The position numbers and the translations under genes are program-made. DNA of 64,000 nt, from NCBI RefSeq assembly GCF_004342685.1, contig NZ_SMBZ01000002.1, positions 62,001-126,000 on the forward strand, written 5' to 3'. Shown piece after piece: positions 48,197 to 56,248 of this stretch. Position 1 is the stretch's first letter; each line of letters starts with the position of its first letter. Source of the DNA: Sphingobacterium alimentarium (GTDB lineage: Bacteria; Bacteroidota; Bacteroidia; Sphingobacteriales; Sphingobacteriaceae). The notes below the pieces were generated by a model that was not told where the DNA came from, ran no database searches, and saw nothing but the letters and a program-made list of their open reading frames with translations.

Positions 48197-49108
48197 ATGC
48201 GTGTACTACTTACTGGTTCTAATGGTTTTTTAGGACAAAAATTTTGTGAAAGACTTTCTGAATACAGCCAAATAGAAAGCATACTGGGGCTATCGAAATC
48301 CGAAAACCGAAATCCGTATTTGGATGAAAATAGTTTTCTACAAGTGGATTTATTGGATTTTGAAAAATTGGAAGCAATTATAGTAGGCTTCCAACCCACC
48401 CACATCTTACATACCGCAGCATTGACCAGCGTCGAAATGTGTGCCGATCAGCCTCATTTGGCCCAGCAAATAAATGTGGAGCTCTCCGCTAAATTGGCTC
48501 AAATCTGTAAAGAACAGAACATCCATTTCACCTTTATCTCTACGGACTTTGTCTTTGATGGACAAAATGGTCCATATCAAGAAACGGATCCTGTCAAAGC
48601 GACAAATGCCTACGGCCAAAGTAAAATCGACGCAGAAAAGGCTATTTTGACCACCTATCCGGAAGCATCTATATTGAGAACTATACTCGTGTATGGCGCT
48701 ATTCCGGACAAGAATCGGAATAATCTGGTCTTATGGGCAAAAAAACAATTGGAACGCGGTGAAAAAATCAATGTGGTATCGGACCAATGGCGTATGCCCA
48801 CATTTGTAGATGACTTGGCCGATGCCTGTTATTTAGCTATGCAGCAGAAAGCATCGGGTATTTTTCATATCTCGGGAAGCGAAATGATGACCGTATGGGA
48901 GGCGGTCTACTTAATCGCTGACACGTGGAACTTCGACAAATCCCTCATTCAGCCTATTACTGCAGCCGAAATTGGCCAAGCAGAGAATAGACCGCACAAG
49001 ACAGGGTTTATTTTAGACAAAGCCAAGACAATACTTAACTACGAGCCAACTTCTTTTGTTGTATCTTTGCAAAAAATTGAAGCGCAATTAAAAAAATATA
49101 ATAGCTAA
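48197..49108 (+). CDS. SDR family oxidoreductase, RmlD-like
   Basis: 303 aa extended short-chain dehydrogenase. The nucleotide-binding loop is LLTGSNGFLGQKF at the N-terminus. The active-site elements are FISTDFVFDGQNGPYQE and AYGQSKIDAEK (YxxxK). Resemblance is to dTDP-4-dehydrorhamnose reductases, but no rml genes are nearby, so the substrate is uncertain. It sits tightly between an M28 peptidase and a thioesterase: 2 nt upstream and 0 nt downstream. Confidence 0.87.
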   Translation: MRVLLTGSNGFLGQKFCERLSEYSQIESILGLSKSENRNPYLDENSFLQVDLLDFEKLEAIIVGFQPTHILHTAALTSVEMCADQPHLAQQINVELSAKLAQICKEQNIHFTFISTDFVFDGQNGPYQETDPVKATNAYGQSKIDAEKAILTTYPEASILRTILVYGAIPDKNRNNLVLWAKKQLERGEKINVVSDQWRMPTFVDDLADACYLAMQQKASGIFHISGSEMMTVWEAVYLIADTWNFDKSLIQPITAAEIGQAENRPHKTGFILDKAKTILNYEPTSFVVSLQKIEAQLKKYNS

Positions 49109-49636
49109 ATGGAAGCAAAGAAAGCACACGAATCCTATACCGAGATGAACGAATTGGTTCTGCCCAATGACACAAATACATTTGGCAATCTGATGGGAGG
49201 ACGATTATTATACTGGATGGACATTTGCTCCGCGATGGCAGCACAAAAGCACTGTAGCAATGTGGTGGTAACGGCTTCGGTGGATAATGTATCGTTCAAG
49301 CGTTCGATCAAACTCGGTGAAGTGGTCACTATTCAGGCTCAAGTAACCCGTGCTTTCAATACTTCGGTCGAAGTGCGAATGGAAATATTTGCACAAAATT
49401 TACCTAAAGGCACAAAAGAAAAAAGTAATGAGGCTTACTACACTTTTGTAGCACTGGACGCTGACGGCAAACCCAAAGCAGTACCTGCACTTATACCCGA
49501 AACGGACAAAGAGAAACAATTGTATGATGAAGCGCAGCAACGTCGTGAATTGCGCCTCATATTGGCGGGCAAATTAAAGCCTGAGAACGCCACCGAATTA
49601 AGACATGTAGTCGGTCTTTTTGATCATAAAGGATAA
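49109..49636 (+). CDS. Acyl-CoA thioesterase (YciA-like hotdog fold)
   Basis: 175 aa hotdog-fold hydrolase of acyl-CoA. The signature DTNTFGNLMGGRLLYWMD with its catalytic Asp is at about residues 20-37, and VTASVDNVSFKRSIKLGE follows. The start ATG immediately follows the stop of the RmlD-like gene. It is followed by a strong terminator shared with the convergent chimeric gene. Confidence 0.93.
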   Translation: MEAKKAHESYTEMNELVLPNDTNTFGNLMGGRLLYWMDICSAMAAQKHCSNVVVTASVDNVSFKRSIKLGEVVTIQAQVTRAFNTSVEVRMEIFAQNLPKGTKEKSNEAYYTFVALDADGKPKAVPALIPETDKEKQLYDEAQQRRELRLILAGKLKPENATELRHVVGLFDHKG

Positions 49637-49672
49637 ACAAAATGGGACTTCTAGCGAAGTCCTGTTTTGTTT
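49635..49672. terminator. Bidirectional terminator after the thioesterase gene
   Basis: 17-bp stem (AAACAAAATGGGACTTC with GAAGTCCTGTTTTGTTT, two G-T pairs), a 4-nt loop, A and T flanks. It overlaps the stop of the convergent gene by two bases. Confidence 0.85.
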
Positions 49673-50252
49673 ATTGAAGTCTGACCATTACGGATTTCGA
49701 GGCATCTTTATAAACTGCCCGTATTCCATAATTCTTCGCATCATCCTTCCCTAGATTATACTCCAAACTTCCGTCGACGGAATCGAACTGCTCTAGTCCC
49801 GCGCCGGTATCTTTATACAAAATATAATGATTGACTTCTGTACGGGACGGACGGTTCCAGCTCAATAATCGGACTTCGCCTTTGGTAGATATTTTGAATC
49901 CCTCCGGAGCTGGTTTTGCTGTAGCATACACAAAAACGGAGAGCGGATAGCTTATTACGGATTGGTGGCCATCGAAGTCAAGAGTAGCCAACGCATATTC
50001 ATTGTAGGCCGTAACAAATATGACCTCGAAATCAAAACTTCCTAGCTTTTCCAAAAATTGAAAACCATTCAGTTTAGGCATCTCAACATCCAGGAATAAC
50101 ACGTCGATTTCGAGCTCTTTAATTTCAGCTAATGCTAATTCAGGGTTGCTAAAAATCTTTACAACGGAAAGTGATTCGTCTAAACTATTAAGTTTGTGTT
50201 CAAGCAAAGAGCTACCTTTGGTTTCATCATCTAGTATGACAGCTCTTATCAT
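49671..50252 (-). CDS. Chimeric protein: truncated response-regulator receiver joined to an Fn3-like C-terminus
   Basis: 193 aa. Residues 1 to about 92 are the first two thirds of a LytTR-type receiver: the acidic pair DDE (8-10), phospho-acceptor Asp55 in VLFLDVEMPKLNG, and FVTAYNEYALATLDF. The expected next part (DYLLKP with the conserved Lys, then a LytTR DNA-binding domain) is missing. From about residue 95 the sequence is fibronectin-III-like (FKISTKGEVRLLSWNRPSRT, then VNHYILYKDTG), as at the end of secreted hydrolases. The frame stays open across the junction (about 49965-49985). It has no signal peptide. Probably a deletion fusion and likely non-functional as a regulator. Confidence 0.7.
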   Translation of the reverse strand: MIRAVILDDETKGSSLLEHKLNSLDESLSVVKIFSNPELALAEIKELEIDVLFLDVEMPKLNGFQFLEKLGSFDFEVIFVTAYNEYALATLDFDGHQSVISYPLSVFVYATAKPAPEGFKISTKGEVRLLSWNRPSRTEVNHYILYKDTGAGLEQFDSVDGSLEYNLGKDDAKNYGIRAVYKDASKSVMVRLQ

Positions 50253-50373
50253 AATCGGCTAAGTTTTAATGTACAACTACATAAACTTAAAACTAAGTTA
50301 AGAAATTATTGATGACAATTAGCAAGTTCACCCTATTAATGAGTAGGGATACCACAATGAGGAGCGAACAAAA

Positions 50374-50404
50374 AAAATCCTTAGCTAAAGGGGCTAAGGA
50401 TTTT
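50374..50404 (-). terminator. Terminator of the EVE-gldC unit
   Basis: 12-bp stem AAAATCCTTAGC with its complement (50393-50404), a 7-nt loop and a T tract on the minus strand. Confidence 0.85.
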
Positions 50405-50410
50405 ATATTT

Positions 50411-50818
50411 TTAAGAATTACCTAACTCGACAATGCGGTCAAACTCTTCAGGCTTGAGCGGCATTACCGATAGCCGTCCTTGCTTGACCAAAGCGACATC
50501 TTGCAGCAGTTCGTCAGCCTTAATTGCTTCCAGTGTTACAGTCTTCTTGAATGTTTCTACCGGAGCCAAGTCTACGACCACCCAGCGTGGATCTTCTGTA
50601 GTTGGATCTTGATAAAACTCTTTGACCACTTTCGCTATGCCCACCACTTCTTTGCCTTCATTGCTATGATAGAATAATACCAAATCACCTTCTTTCATAG
50701 CTTTGAGATTATTACGTGCCTGAAAATTGCGTACGCCATCCCAAAATGTCTGACCATCTTTATTAAACTGCTCCCAGCTATATTTGAATGGTTCTGATTT
50801 TACCAAAAAGTAATTCAT
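50411..50818 (-). CDS. EVE domain-containing protein
   Basis: 135 aa from ATG 50818 (MNYFLVKSEPFKYSWEQF). An in-frame start at 50887 would overlap gldC and add 23 unrelated residues. The EVE fold, related to PUA and YTH, binds modified bases. Signature parts are WDGVRNFQARNNLKAMKEGD and VLFYHSNEGKEVVGIAKV. It lies downstream of gldC by 20 nt. EVE proteins sometimes associate with modified-DNA restriction, but no such genes are present here, so a housekeeping role is more likely. Confidence 0.9.
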   Translation of the reverse strand: MNYFLVKSEPFKYSWEQFNKDGQTFWDGVRNFQARNNLKAMKEGDLVLFYHSNEGKEVVGIAKVVKEFYQDPTTEDPRWVVVDLAPVETFKKTVTLEAIKADELLQDVALVKQGRLSVMPLKPEEFDRIVELGNS

Positions 50819-50838
50819 ATTTACGTTTAAATAGCAAG

Positions 50839-51189
50839 TTAACCTTGTTGTTCTAACACTTCCATTTTTTCTGCAAAATGCGCACAATAATCACGCAAGT
50901 CACCGATTACCTTGTCGGCCATTGGGTCGCCGCCTGAAGCTCTTAAAAAAGAATCTCCCATAGTCTGTAGTGTCTCATAGAAAAAGCGCTTCATCTCATC
51001 GTATGGCATATCCTTGGTCCACAAATCTATACGTAATGAGTTTTTGTATTGGGCATCCCACAAGGCTAAGAACATTGCTTTTGCAGGAAGAAATTCATCA
51101 TTCTGTCCATCTGTAGAGGACCAATTAATCGTTTCCGGAACATTGCTTTCATCCAATGCCACATTTAATTTTATTTCTGCTGTCTTCAT
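50839..51189 (-). CDS. gldC: Gliding motility-type protein GldC
   Basis: 116 aa, matching GldC in length and sequence (KTAEIKLNVALDESNVPETI, PAKAMFLALWDAQYKNSLRI and the Asp/Glu-rich LWTKDMPYDEMKRFF). GldC is a cytoplasmic protein found across Bacteroidota and was linked to gliding in Flavobacterium; it is also kept in non-gliding species. No other gld gene is nearby. Its start abuts the stop of the small membrane protein upstream. Confidence 0.9.
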   Translation of the reverse strand: MKTAEIKLNVALDESNVPETINWSSTDGQNDEFLPAKAMFLALWDAQYKNSLRIDLWTKDMPYDEMKRFFYETLQTMGDSFLRASGGDPMADKVIGDLRDYCAHFAEKMEVLEQQG

Positions 51190-51429
51190 TTACTGTATTT
51201 TCAATATAATCATCAACATTCCTACAATCAATATAAATGCGATCTGTAGAAACCATATTTTCTTTAAATCTTTAAATAACAATCGAAAAGCGACATCAAC
51301 GAGGCTGATGACCACGATCCAGACTATTAACCACCCCAAAGAAAAAATCTGCTCCTGATCCATCTGCCATTCGGAAATGACCCAGACCAAAATCACGGCT
51401 AATGTGATATTAAGGGGTGTTAGTTTCAA
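51190..51429 (-). CDS. Small membrane protein of unknown function
   Basis: 79 aa with two to three hydrophobic helices (about residues 5-20, 29-50 and 60-77) and no recognised motif. The gene is packed between the DEAD helicase (2-nt gap) and gldC (0-nt gap), which supports it being real and co-expressed. Function unknown. Confidence 0.7.
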   Translation of the reverse strand: MKLTPLNITLAVILVWVISEWQMDQEQIFSLGWLIVWIVVISLVDVAFRLLFKDLKKIWFLQIAFILIVGMLMIILKIQ

Positions 51430-51431
51430 TT

Positions 51432-52796
51432 TTATGAATTTTTAAATTTTTTACCCTTTTTCTTCACTCCATCTTTACCAATAGGAGCTCTTCGTGCTTT
51501 GCCTGCCTTTTTCTTTGCATTGATTCTTCGGGTTTCCTCGATCTTCGCCGCATGTTTTTTCTCATGAAAAGCACCTTGATAATCCGGATTGTCCTTTTTC
51601 TTCTGGTTGTCTATCTCTCGTGCTATAGCCTGACGTTCTTCAAAAGGAGTTTTTTCAACAAAAACCTCTTCAGGCACTTCCGCCACCGGAATAGACTGGC
51701 GAATCAATTTCTCGATCTTAGCGATATAATATAGCTCACTCTCATTGGCAAAAGTAATCGCATCCCCCGTGCTGAAAGCACGTCCAGTACGTCCGATACG
51801 GTGTACATAATCTTCGATAATGATAGGCACATCAAAATTAATCACATGACTGACGTTAGAAACATCCAGCCCGCGTGCAGCCACATCTGTCGCTACCAAA
51901 AAGCGAATTTCTCCCGATTTGAAAGCATTAATAGAATTTATACGGGTGTTCTGACCTTTATTGGCGTGAATCACACGTACATTCTCTGGCCCATATTTAC
52001 GTTCGACGAATCCATAGACATTATCTGCCACCTCTTTAGTTTTACAAAAGATAATGACACGATGAAAGATTTCATCATTCTTGAATAAATGCTGTAATAA
52101 GTTAATTTTAGTCTTCAGATTAGGCACATGATAAAGCACCTGCGTTACCGTACTAGCTGGAGTAGCTTGCTCCGAGACCTCTATCAATGTAGGGAATGCC
52201 AAGAAATCACCGGCTATCTTACGCACCAATTCACTCATAGTAGCCGAAAACAATAGATTTTGGCGCTTACGCGGCACGATTTCTAAAATACGGTGTATCT
52301 TAGAAATAAATCCCATATCCATCATTTTGTCGGCCTCATCCATTACGAGGAATTTTAGCGACTTGGTGTTAATATGTCCTTCTAAATATAGTTCCAGAAA
52401 ACGTCCGGGAGTAGCGACGATAATATCGCAACCTTTTTCAAGTTGCTCCTTTTGTGTTTTTGGTCCTAACCCACCAAAAAGCAACACCGTACGAATATCC
52501 AAATACGTGGTGAATTGCTTGATATTTTCATCGATCTGCATAGCCAGCTCGCGCGTCGGAGTAATAATCAATGCACGCGGATCTGTACCTTGAGCATACT
52601 TAAGCTTCATCAGCATAGGAAGTACAAATGCCGCCGTCTTTCCAGTACCCGTCTGTGCGATACCCATGACATCTTGGCCAGCCAAGATTGGCGTGATGGC
52701 CTTTTTCTGGATTTCAGTAGGTACTTCATACCCAGCTTCGGTTATGGCATTTAATATCTGTTTATTGAATTTGAAGTCTTCGAATGATGCTTGCAT
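51432..52796 (-). CDS. DEAD-box RNA helicase (RhlE-like)
   Basis: 454 aa ATP-dependent RNA helicase. Motifs in order: Q motif (AGYEVPTEIQKKAI), I (AQTGTGKTAAF), II (VMDEADKMMD), III (FSATMS) and VI (HRIGRTGRA). A lysine/arginine-rich C-terminal tail (about residues 425-454, KKKAGKARRAPIGKD) probably binds RNA. Likely roles are ribosome assembly or mRNA decay. First gene of a unit with the small membrane protein, gldC and the EVE gene. Confidence 0.95.
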   Translation of the reverse strand: MQASFEDFKFNKQILNAITEAGYEVPTEIQKKAITPILAGQDVMGIAQTGTGKTAAFVLPMLMKLKYAQGTDPRALIITPTRELAMQIDENIKQFTTYLDIRTVLLFGGLGPKTQKEQLEKGCDIIVATPGRFLELYLEGHINTKSLKFLVMDEADKMMDMGFISKIHRILEIVPRKRQNLLFSATMSELVRKIAGDFLAFPTLIEVSEQATPASTVTQVLYHVPNLKTKINLLQHLFKNDEIFHRVIIFCKTKEVADNVYGFVERKYGPENVRVIHANKGQNTRINSINAFKSGEIRFLVATDVAARGLDVSNVSHVINFDVPIIIEDYVHRIGRTGRAFSTGDAITFANESELYYIAKIEKLIRQSIPVAEVPEEVFVEKTPFEERQAIAREIDNQKKKDNPDYQGAFHEKKHAAKIEETRRINAKKKAGKARRAPIGKDGVKKKGKKFKNS

Positions 52797-52924
52797 TTGA
52801 CAAAGATAGGCAAAACCTCGGACTATCTTTCCTAAAGAAAATCCGTGAAAAGTAAATATTCATATAACAAATTTTGTTTTACGCTCGATTAAAACCAATT
52901 TTGTTTTATTAAATAAAAAATACG

Positions 52925-55066
52925 ATGAAAAAAATAGTATTATTAGTAGTGCTATGTGTGAGTACTCTGGCCACTATGGCAGACGAAGGCATGTGGTTCT
53001 TAATGCATCTAAAACGTCTCAATGAGGCTGATATGCAGAAAAAAGGTCTAAAATTGACCGCAGAAGAAATCTATAGTATCAATAACTCCAGCCTGAAAGA
53101 TGCTATTGTACAATTCAACGGCGGATGTACAGCCGAAATCGTGTCTTCTACAGGGCTGGTATTCACCAACCACCACTGCGGATATGGCGCTATCGCTGAA
53201 CTTTCCACAAAAGAAAATGACTACTTAACAAATGGTTTCTGGGCAAAGAATCATGCCGAGGAGCTAAAGCCAAAATCGTTGTATGTTCGTTTTTTCGTAC
53301 GTATGGACGATGTATCCAAACGCATCTTAAGTTTGGTGAATGATAAAATGTCTGAAAAAGAACGTAATACCATCATTCAACAAGAGATTGCAAAAATTGA
53401 GAAAGAAAACTCTGAAAACGGAAAGTACGTCGTGAATGTACGCTCTTTCTACAATGGAAATGAATACTACTATTTCGTGTATCAAGACTATCATGATGTA
53501 CGTTTGGTAGGCACTCCTCCAAATAGTATTGGTAAATTTGGTGGTGACACTGACAACTGGGAGTGGCCGCGTCATACAGGTGACTTTTCTATTTTCCGTG
53601 TTTACGCTGATGCCCAAGGTAATCCCGCAGCTTACTCAAAAGCTAACGTACCTTTGAAACCAAAATACCATTTGCCAATCAGCCTAAAAGGAATTAAAGA
53701 AGGTGACTTCTCGATGATCTTGGGCTATCCGGGACGCACAAACCGCTGGATGCCTGCTGCCGGTATCGATCAAAACGTGCAGTATGCTTACCCAGCATGG
53801 GTGGAAGCTTCCAAAGTAGGTATGGACGCCATGAAACGCCATATGGACAAAGACCAAGCTGTAAACATTAATTATGCATCCAAATACTCAGGCGTAGCCA
53901 ATTATTGGAAAAACCGTCAAGGTATGATAGATGCACTTACGAAGCACAAAACTTCTGCAACTAAACGTAAAGCAGAAACAAAATTCAATAAATGGGCGAA
54001 TAAGGCCGCAAATAAAGAACAATATGGTGATGTAATCAAAACCATTAACGACTATTATGCAGCGACCAACCTGAAAGCAAGACACGATAATTACCTTACT
54101 GGTATGCTTCGCTCCTCTACTTTCGCAATGCTTCCATATTCATTAGGTAATGGATTGGTACAATATGCACAAGCCAATGAAGCCAAACGCCAGGAGCTTA
54201 AACCACGTTTAGAAGCTTTTATCGCGGACAATTACGAAAAGATCTACATCCCACTAGAGATTGATGTATTGGCTGAAGAATTGAATCTGTATTCGAATAA
54301 AGCAGGTGACAATATTGCTCCATATATCGCTGAATTAGCCAAACAAAATAATAATCAGTTTTCTGGTACAATTAAAGCGGCATTTGAAACAAGTGTATAT
54401 GGCTCTAAAGAAAAATTAGCGGCATTCTTAGCAAATCCAAATGCTGATAAGATTCAGAATGACCCATTATTCAAAATTTCTAAAGCTGTAGCTGACAAAT
54501 ATCGTGAAAAATCAGAAGCTGATCAGTTAGCCGATGACAATTTCCAAGCTGCACACCGTAAATACATCGCAGGATTCTTAGCGCAAAATCCAAAGGCTAA
54601 ATATTATCCAGATGCTAATAGTACTTTGAGATTGACGTATGGTACTATCCGTGCATTGCCAAAAGACCCACGAAATGACGCTAAAATCAACAATTACACG
54701 ACATTAGATGGTACGATTGCGAAGTACAAACCGAATGATGAGGAATTCGATCTTCCAAAAAAACTAATGGAACTGCACGAAAAGAAAGATTATGGTATAT
54801 ATGCGGACAAAGCTGGTTACATGCCTGTAAATTTCCTTTCGGATCAAGATATCACAGGAGGTAACTCTGGGTCGCCTGTATTGAATGCAAACGGAGAATT
54901 AATAGGTCTTGCTTTTGATGGAAATATTGAAGCAATGGCTGGTGATGTCATCTTCGATCCGAAATTACAACGTACTATTTCGGTAGACATCCGTTATGTG
55001 CTTTTTGTCATTGACAAGTTCGCTGGCGCTCAAAATATTATAAACGAGTTGACAATTAGAAATTAA
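52925..55066 (+). CDS. S46 family dipeptidyl-peptidase (DPP7/DPP11 type)
   Basis: 713 aa exported serine peptidase that removes dipeptides from peptide N-termini. Signal peptide at about residues 1-19. The catalytic triad motifs are TNHHCGYGAI (His, about residue 83), DNWEWPRHTGDFS (Asp region, about 210-222) and GGNSGSPVLN (Ser, about 646-648). Eighteen residues after the Ser is a Gly (LAFDGN). In Porphyromonas enzymes Gly there fits DPP7 (hydrophobic P1) and Arg fits DPP11 (acidic P1), so DPP7-like specificity is more likely. Monocistronic, with a terminator after it. Confidence 0.95.
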   Translation: MKKIVLLVVLCVSTLATMADEGMWFLMHLKRLNEADMQKKGLKLTAEEIYSINNSSLKDAIVQFNGGCTAEIVSSTGLVFTNHHCGYGAIAELSTKENDYLTNGFWAKNHAEELKPKSLYVRFFVRMDDVSKRILSLVNDKMSEKERNTIIQQEIAKIEKENSENGKYVVNVRSFYNGNEYYYFVYQDYHDVRLVGTPPNSIGKFGGDTDNWEWPRHTGDFSIFRVYADAQGNPAAYSKANVPLKPKYHLPISLKGIKEGDFSMILGYPGRTNRWMPAAGIDQNVQYAYPAWVEASKVGMDAMKRHMDKDQAVNINYASKYSGVANYWKNRQGMIDALTKHKTSATKRKAETKFNKWANKAANKEQYGDVIKTINDYYAATNLKARHDNYLTGMLRSSTFAMLPYSLGNGLVQYAQANEAKRQELKPRLEAFIADNYEKIYIPLEIDVLAEELNLYSNKAGDNIAPYIAELAKQNNNQFSGTIKAAFETSVYGSKEKLAAFLANPNADKIQNDPLFKISKAVADKYREKSEADQLADDNFQAAHRKYIAGFLAQNPKAKYYPDANSTLRLTYGTIRALPKDPRNDAKINNYTTLDGTIAKYKPNDEEFDLPKKLMELHEKKDYGIYADKAGYMPVNFLSDQDITGGNSGSPVLNANGELIGLAFDGNIEAMAGDVIFDPKLQRTISVDIRYVLFVIDKFAGAQNIINELTIRN

Positions 55067-55072
55067 AACACT

Positions 55073-55111
55073 ACAAAATCACCTTTTTTTTGCTAAAAAG
55101 TGTGATTTTGT
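55073..55111 (+). terminator. Terminator of the S46 peptidase gene
   Basis: 10-bp outer stem ACAAAATCAC with GTGATTTTGT plus an inner CTTTTT/AAAAAG pairing, followed by T residues. Confidence 0.75.
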
Positions 55112-55190
55112 TGTTTTTATGTTTTTTTGTTTTGTATATTTATTACATCTTAGTAATACAAAATAGAAAACTAAATTATATTTAATAAAA

Positions 55191-55370
55191 ATGGAAAACT
55201 ACACTAAACTAAAAGATCTAGTAGCTTCAATCGAAGGTGATGCTGAAAAATTCTTTAACAACGGTAACTCTGCAGCAGGTACTCGTGTACGTAAAGGTTT
55301 ACAAGAAATTAAAACTTTAGCACAAGAAATCCGTAACGAAATTACAGCTACGAAAAACTCAGCTAAGTAA
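55191..55370 (+). CDS. Histone H1-like mini-protein
   Basis: 59 aa, starting MENYTKLKDLVASIEGDAEK and containing GNSAAGTRVRKGLQEIKTLA, the typical sequence of the short Bacteroidota histone H1/Hc1-like family. These are nucleoid-associated candidates with alternating charged and Ala-rich helices. Function in this phylum is little tested. ATG at 55191 follows an AT-rich leader after the S46 terminator, and a strong terminator follows, so it is a single-gene unit and probably highly expressed. Confidence 0.92.
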   Translation: MENYTKLKDLVASIEGDAEKFFNNGNSAAGTRVRKGLQEIKTLAQEIRNEITATKNSAK

Positions 55371-55393
55371 GCTGCGTATACAGTATGAACAAT

Positions 55394-55420
55394 AAAGGCT
55401 CACCAATTTGGTGAGCCTTT
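55394..55420. terminator. Terminator after the H1-like gene
   Basis: 12-bp stem AAAGGCTCACCA with its complement and a tight ATT loop. It serves the H1-like gene and possibly the convergent GLPGLI gene. Confidence 0.8.
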
Positions 55421-55439
55421 GTCATGTTTAGGCACTTCC

Positions 55440-56228
55440 TTATAGAAGTGCCAATTTCATTATATACTTTACAGTTTCTACATTCATAAAATTCCCCATT
55501 GCTTCGACAAACTGTTTTTCCATTTCTGCACGGGTCATTCGTTTTATCTTTTGGTTGTCTAACAACTTCTTGTCCAAGACTACAGCATTGCTGATCTCGA
55601 CTTTGGTCGCAAAATACGATACGTGTTGACTAGGTACTACCAAACCCAAGATCAATCCTGGTAAGCCATTTATAGACTCAGGACCACCATCAATCGGAAT
55701 CTCTACCGCATAGTAGCCTACCACATAAATTGAGTCTGGAGTGATACCATTCGCACGACGGCAGTTGTATCCCGCTATTTCGCGATACTCATCTGTGATT
55801 TTCCACTTGATATTCTTTACGCTATCTTTTATGATAATTTTTTGGCCTACGATATCATTATAACGCTGAAATTCTTTGGTTTTCAAATTAGAGAATGTAG
55901 TGGCTTCGAAATCCAAGGCCAATTGCATGATGGTCTGTTTCAATTTCATGTCCAATTCTTGCTTCACAGGACCAAACACAGTCTCATCGCCTTTGAATCT
56001 TAATTCTTTTTTCAGTACGGCATTCTCTGGAAGATTCGGAATCATGGCCTGAAAAAATGGTCTTGAACGCTCGTCGGATTTCTCTACATACTGTTTGCGG
56101 ACGATATTCTTCATGTACATGGTCTTATCATAACTCACCACACCTGATTCTGCAAACATGGCATATTGTGCTTCGGCTTTAAAAAAGACGCCCAATACCA
56201 ATGCTACTACGATATATAAATATTTCAT
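55440..56228 (-). CDS. GLPGLI family protein
   Basis: 262 aa exported protein with a signal peptide (about residues 1-20). The family-defining GLPGLI motif occurs exactly (SINGLPGLILGLVVP, about residues 187-192). These Bacteroidota proteins are usually encoded next to TonB-receptor-like barrels, as here, where the barrel gene ends 20 nt upstream. Their role is unknown; a periplasmic partner of the barrel is a reasonable inference. Confidence 0.93.
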   Translation of the reverse strand: MKYLYIVVALVLGVFFKAEAQYAMFAESGVVSYDKTMYMKNIVRKQYVEKSDERSRPFFQAMIPNLPENAVLKKELRFKGDETVFGPVKQELDMKLKQTIMQLALDFEATTFSNLKTKEFQRYNDIVGQKIIIKDSVKNIKWKITDEYREIAGYNCRRANGITPDSIYVVGYYAVEIPIDGGPESINGLPGLILGLVVPSQHVSYFATKVEISNAVVLDKKLLDNQKIKRMTRAEMEKQFVEAMGNFMNVETVKYIMKLALL

Positions 56229-56248
56229 GTTATTATTCTCCTTATAAA

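Noticed and set aside
50819-50887. Longer start for the EVE-domain protein
   Set aside because: It overlaps the end of gldC, and the extra residues are unlike the family.
50411-52796. EVE gene as part of a modification-dependent defence system
   Set aside because: No McrB-type ATPase, nuclease or DNA modification gene is nearby; the partners are gldC and a housekeeping helicase.
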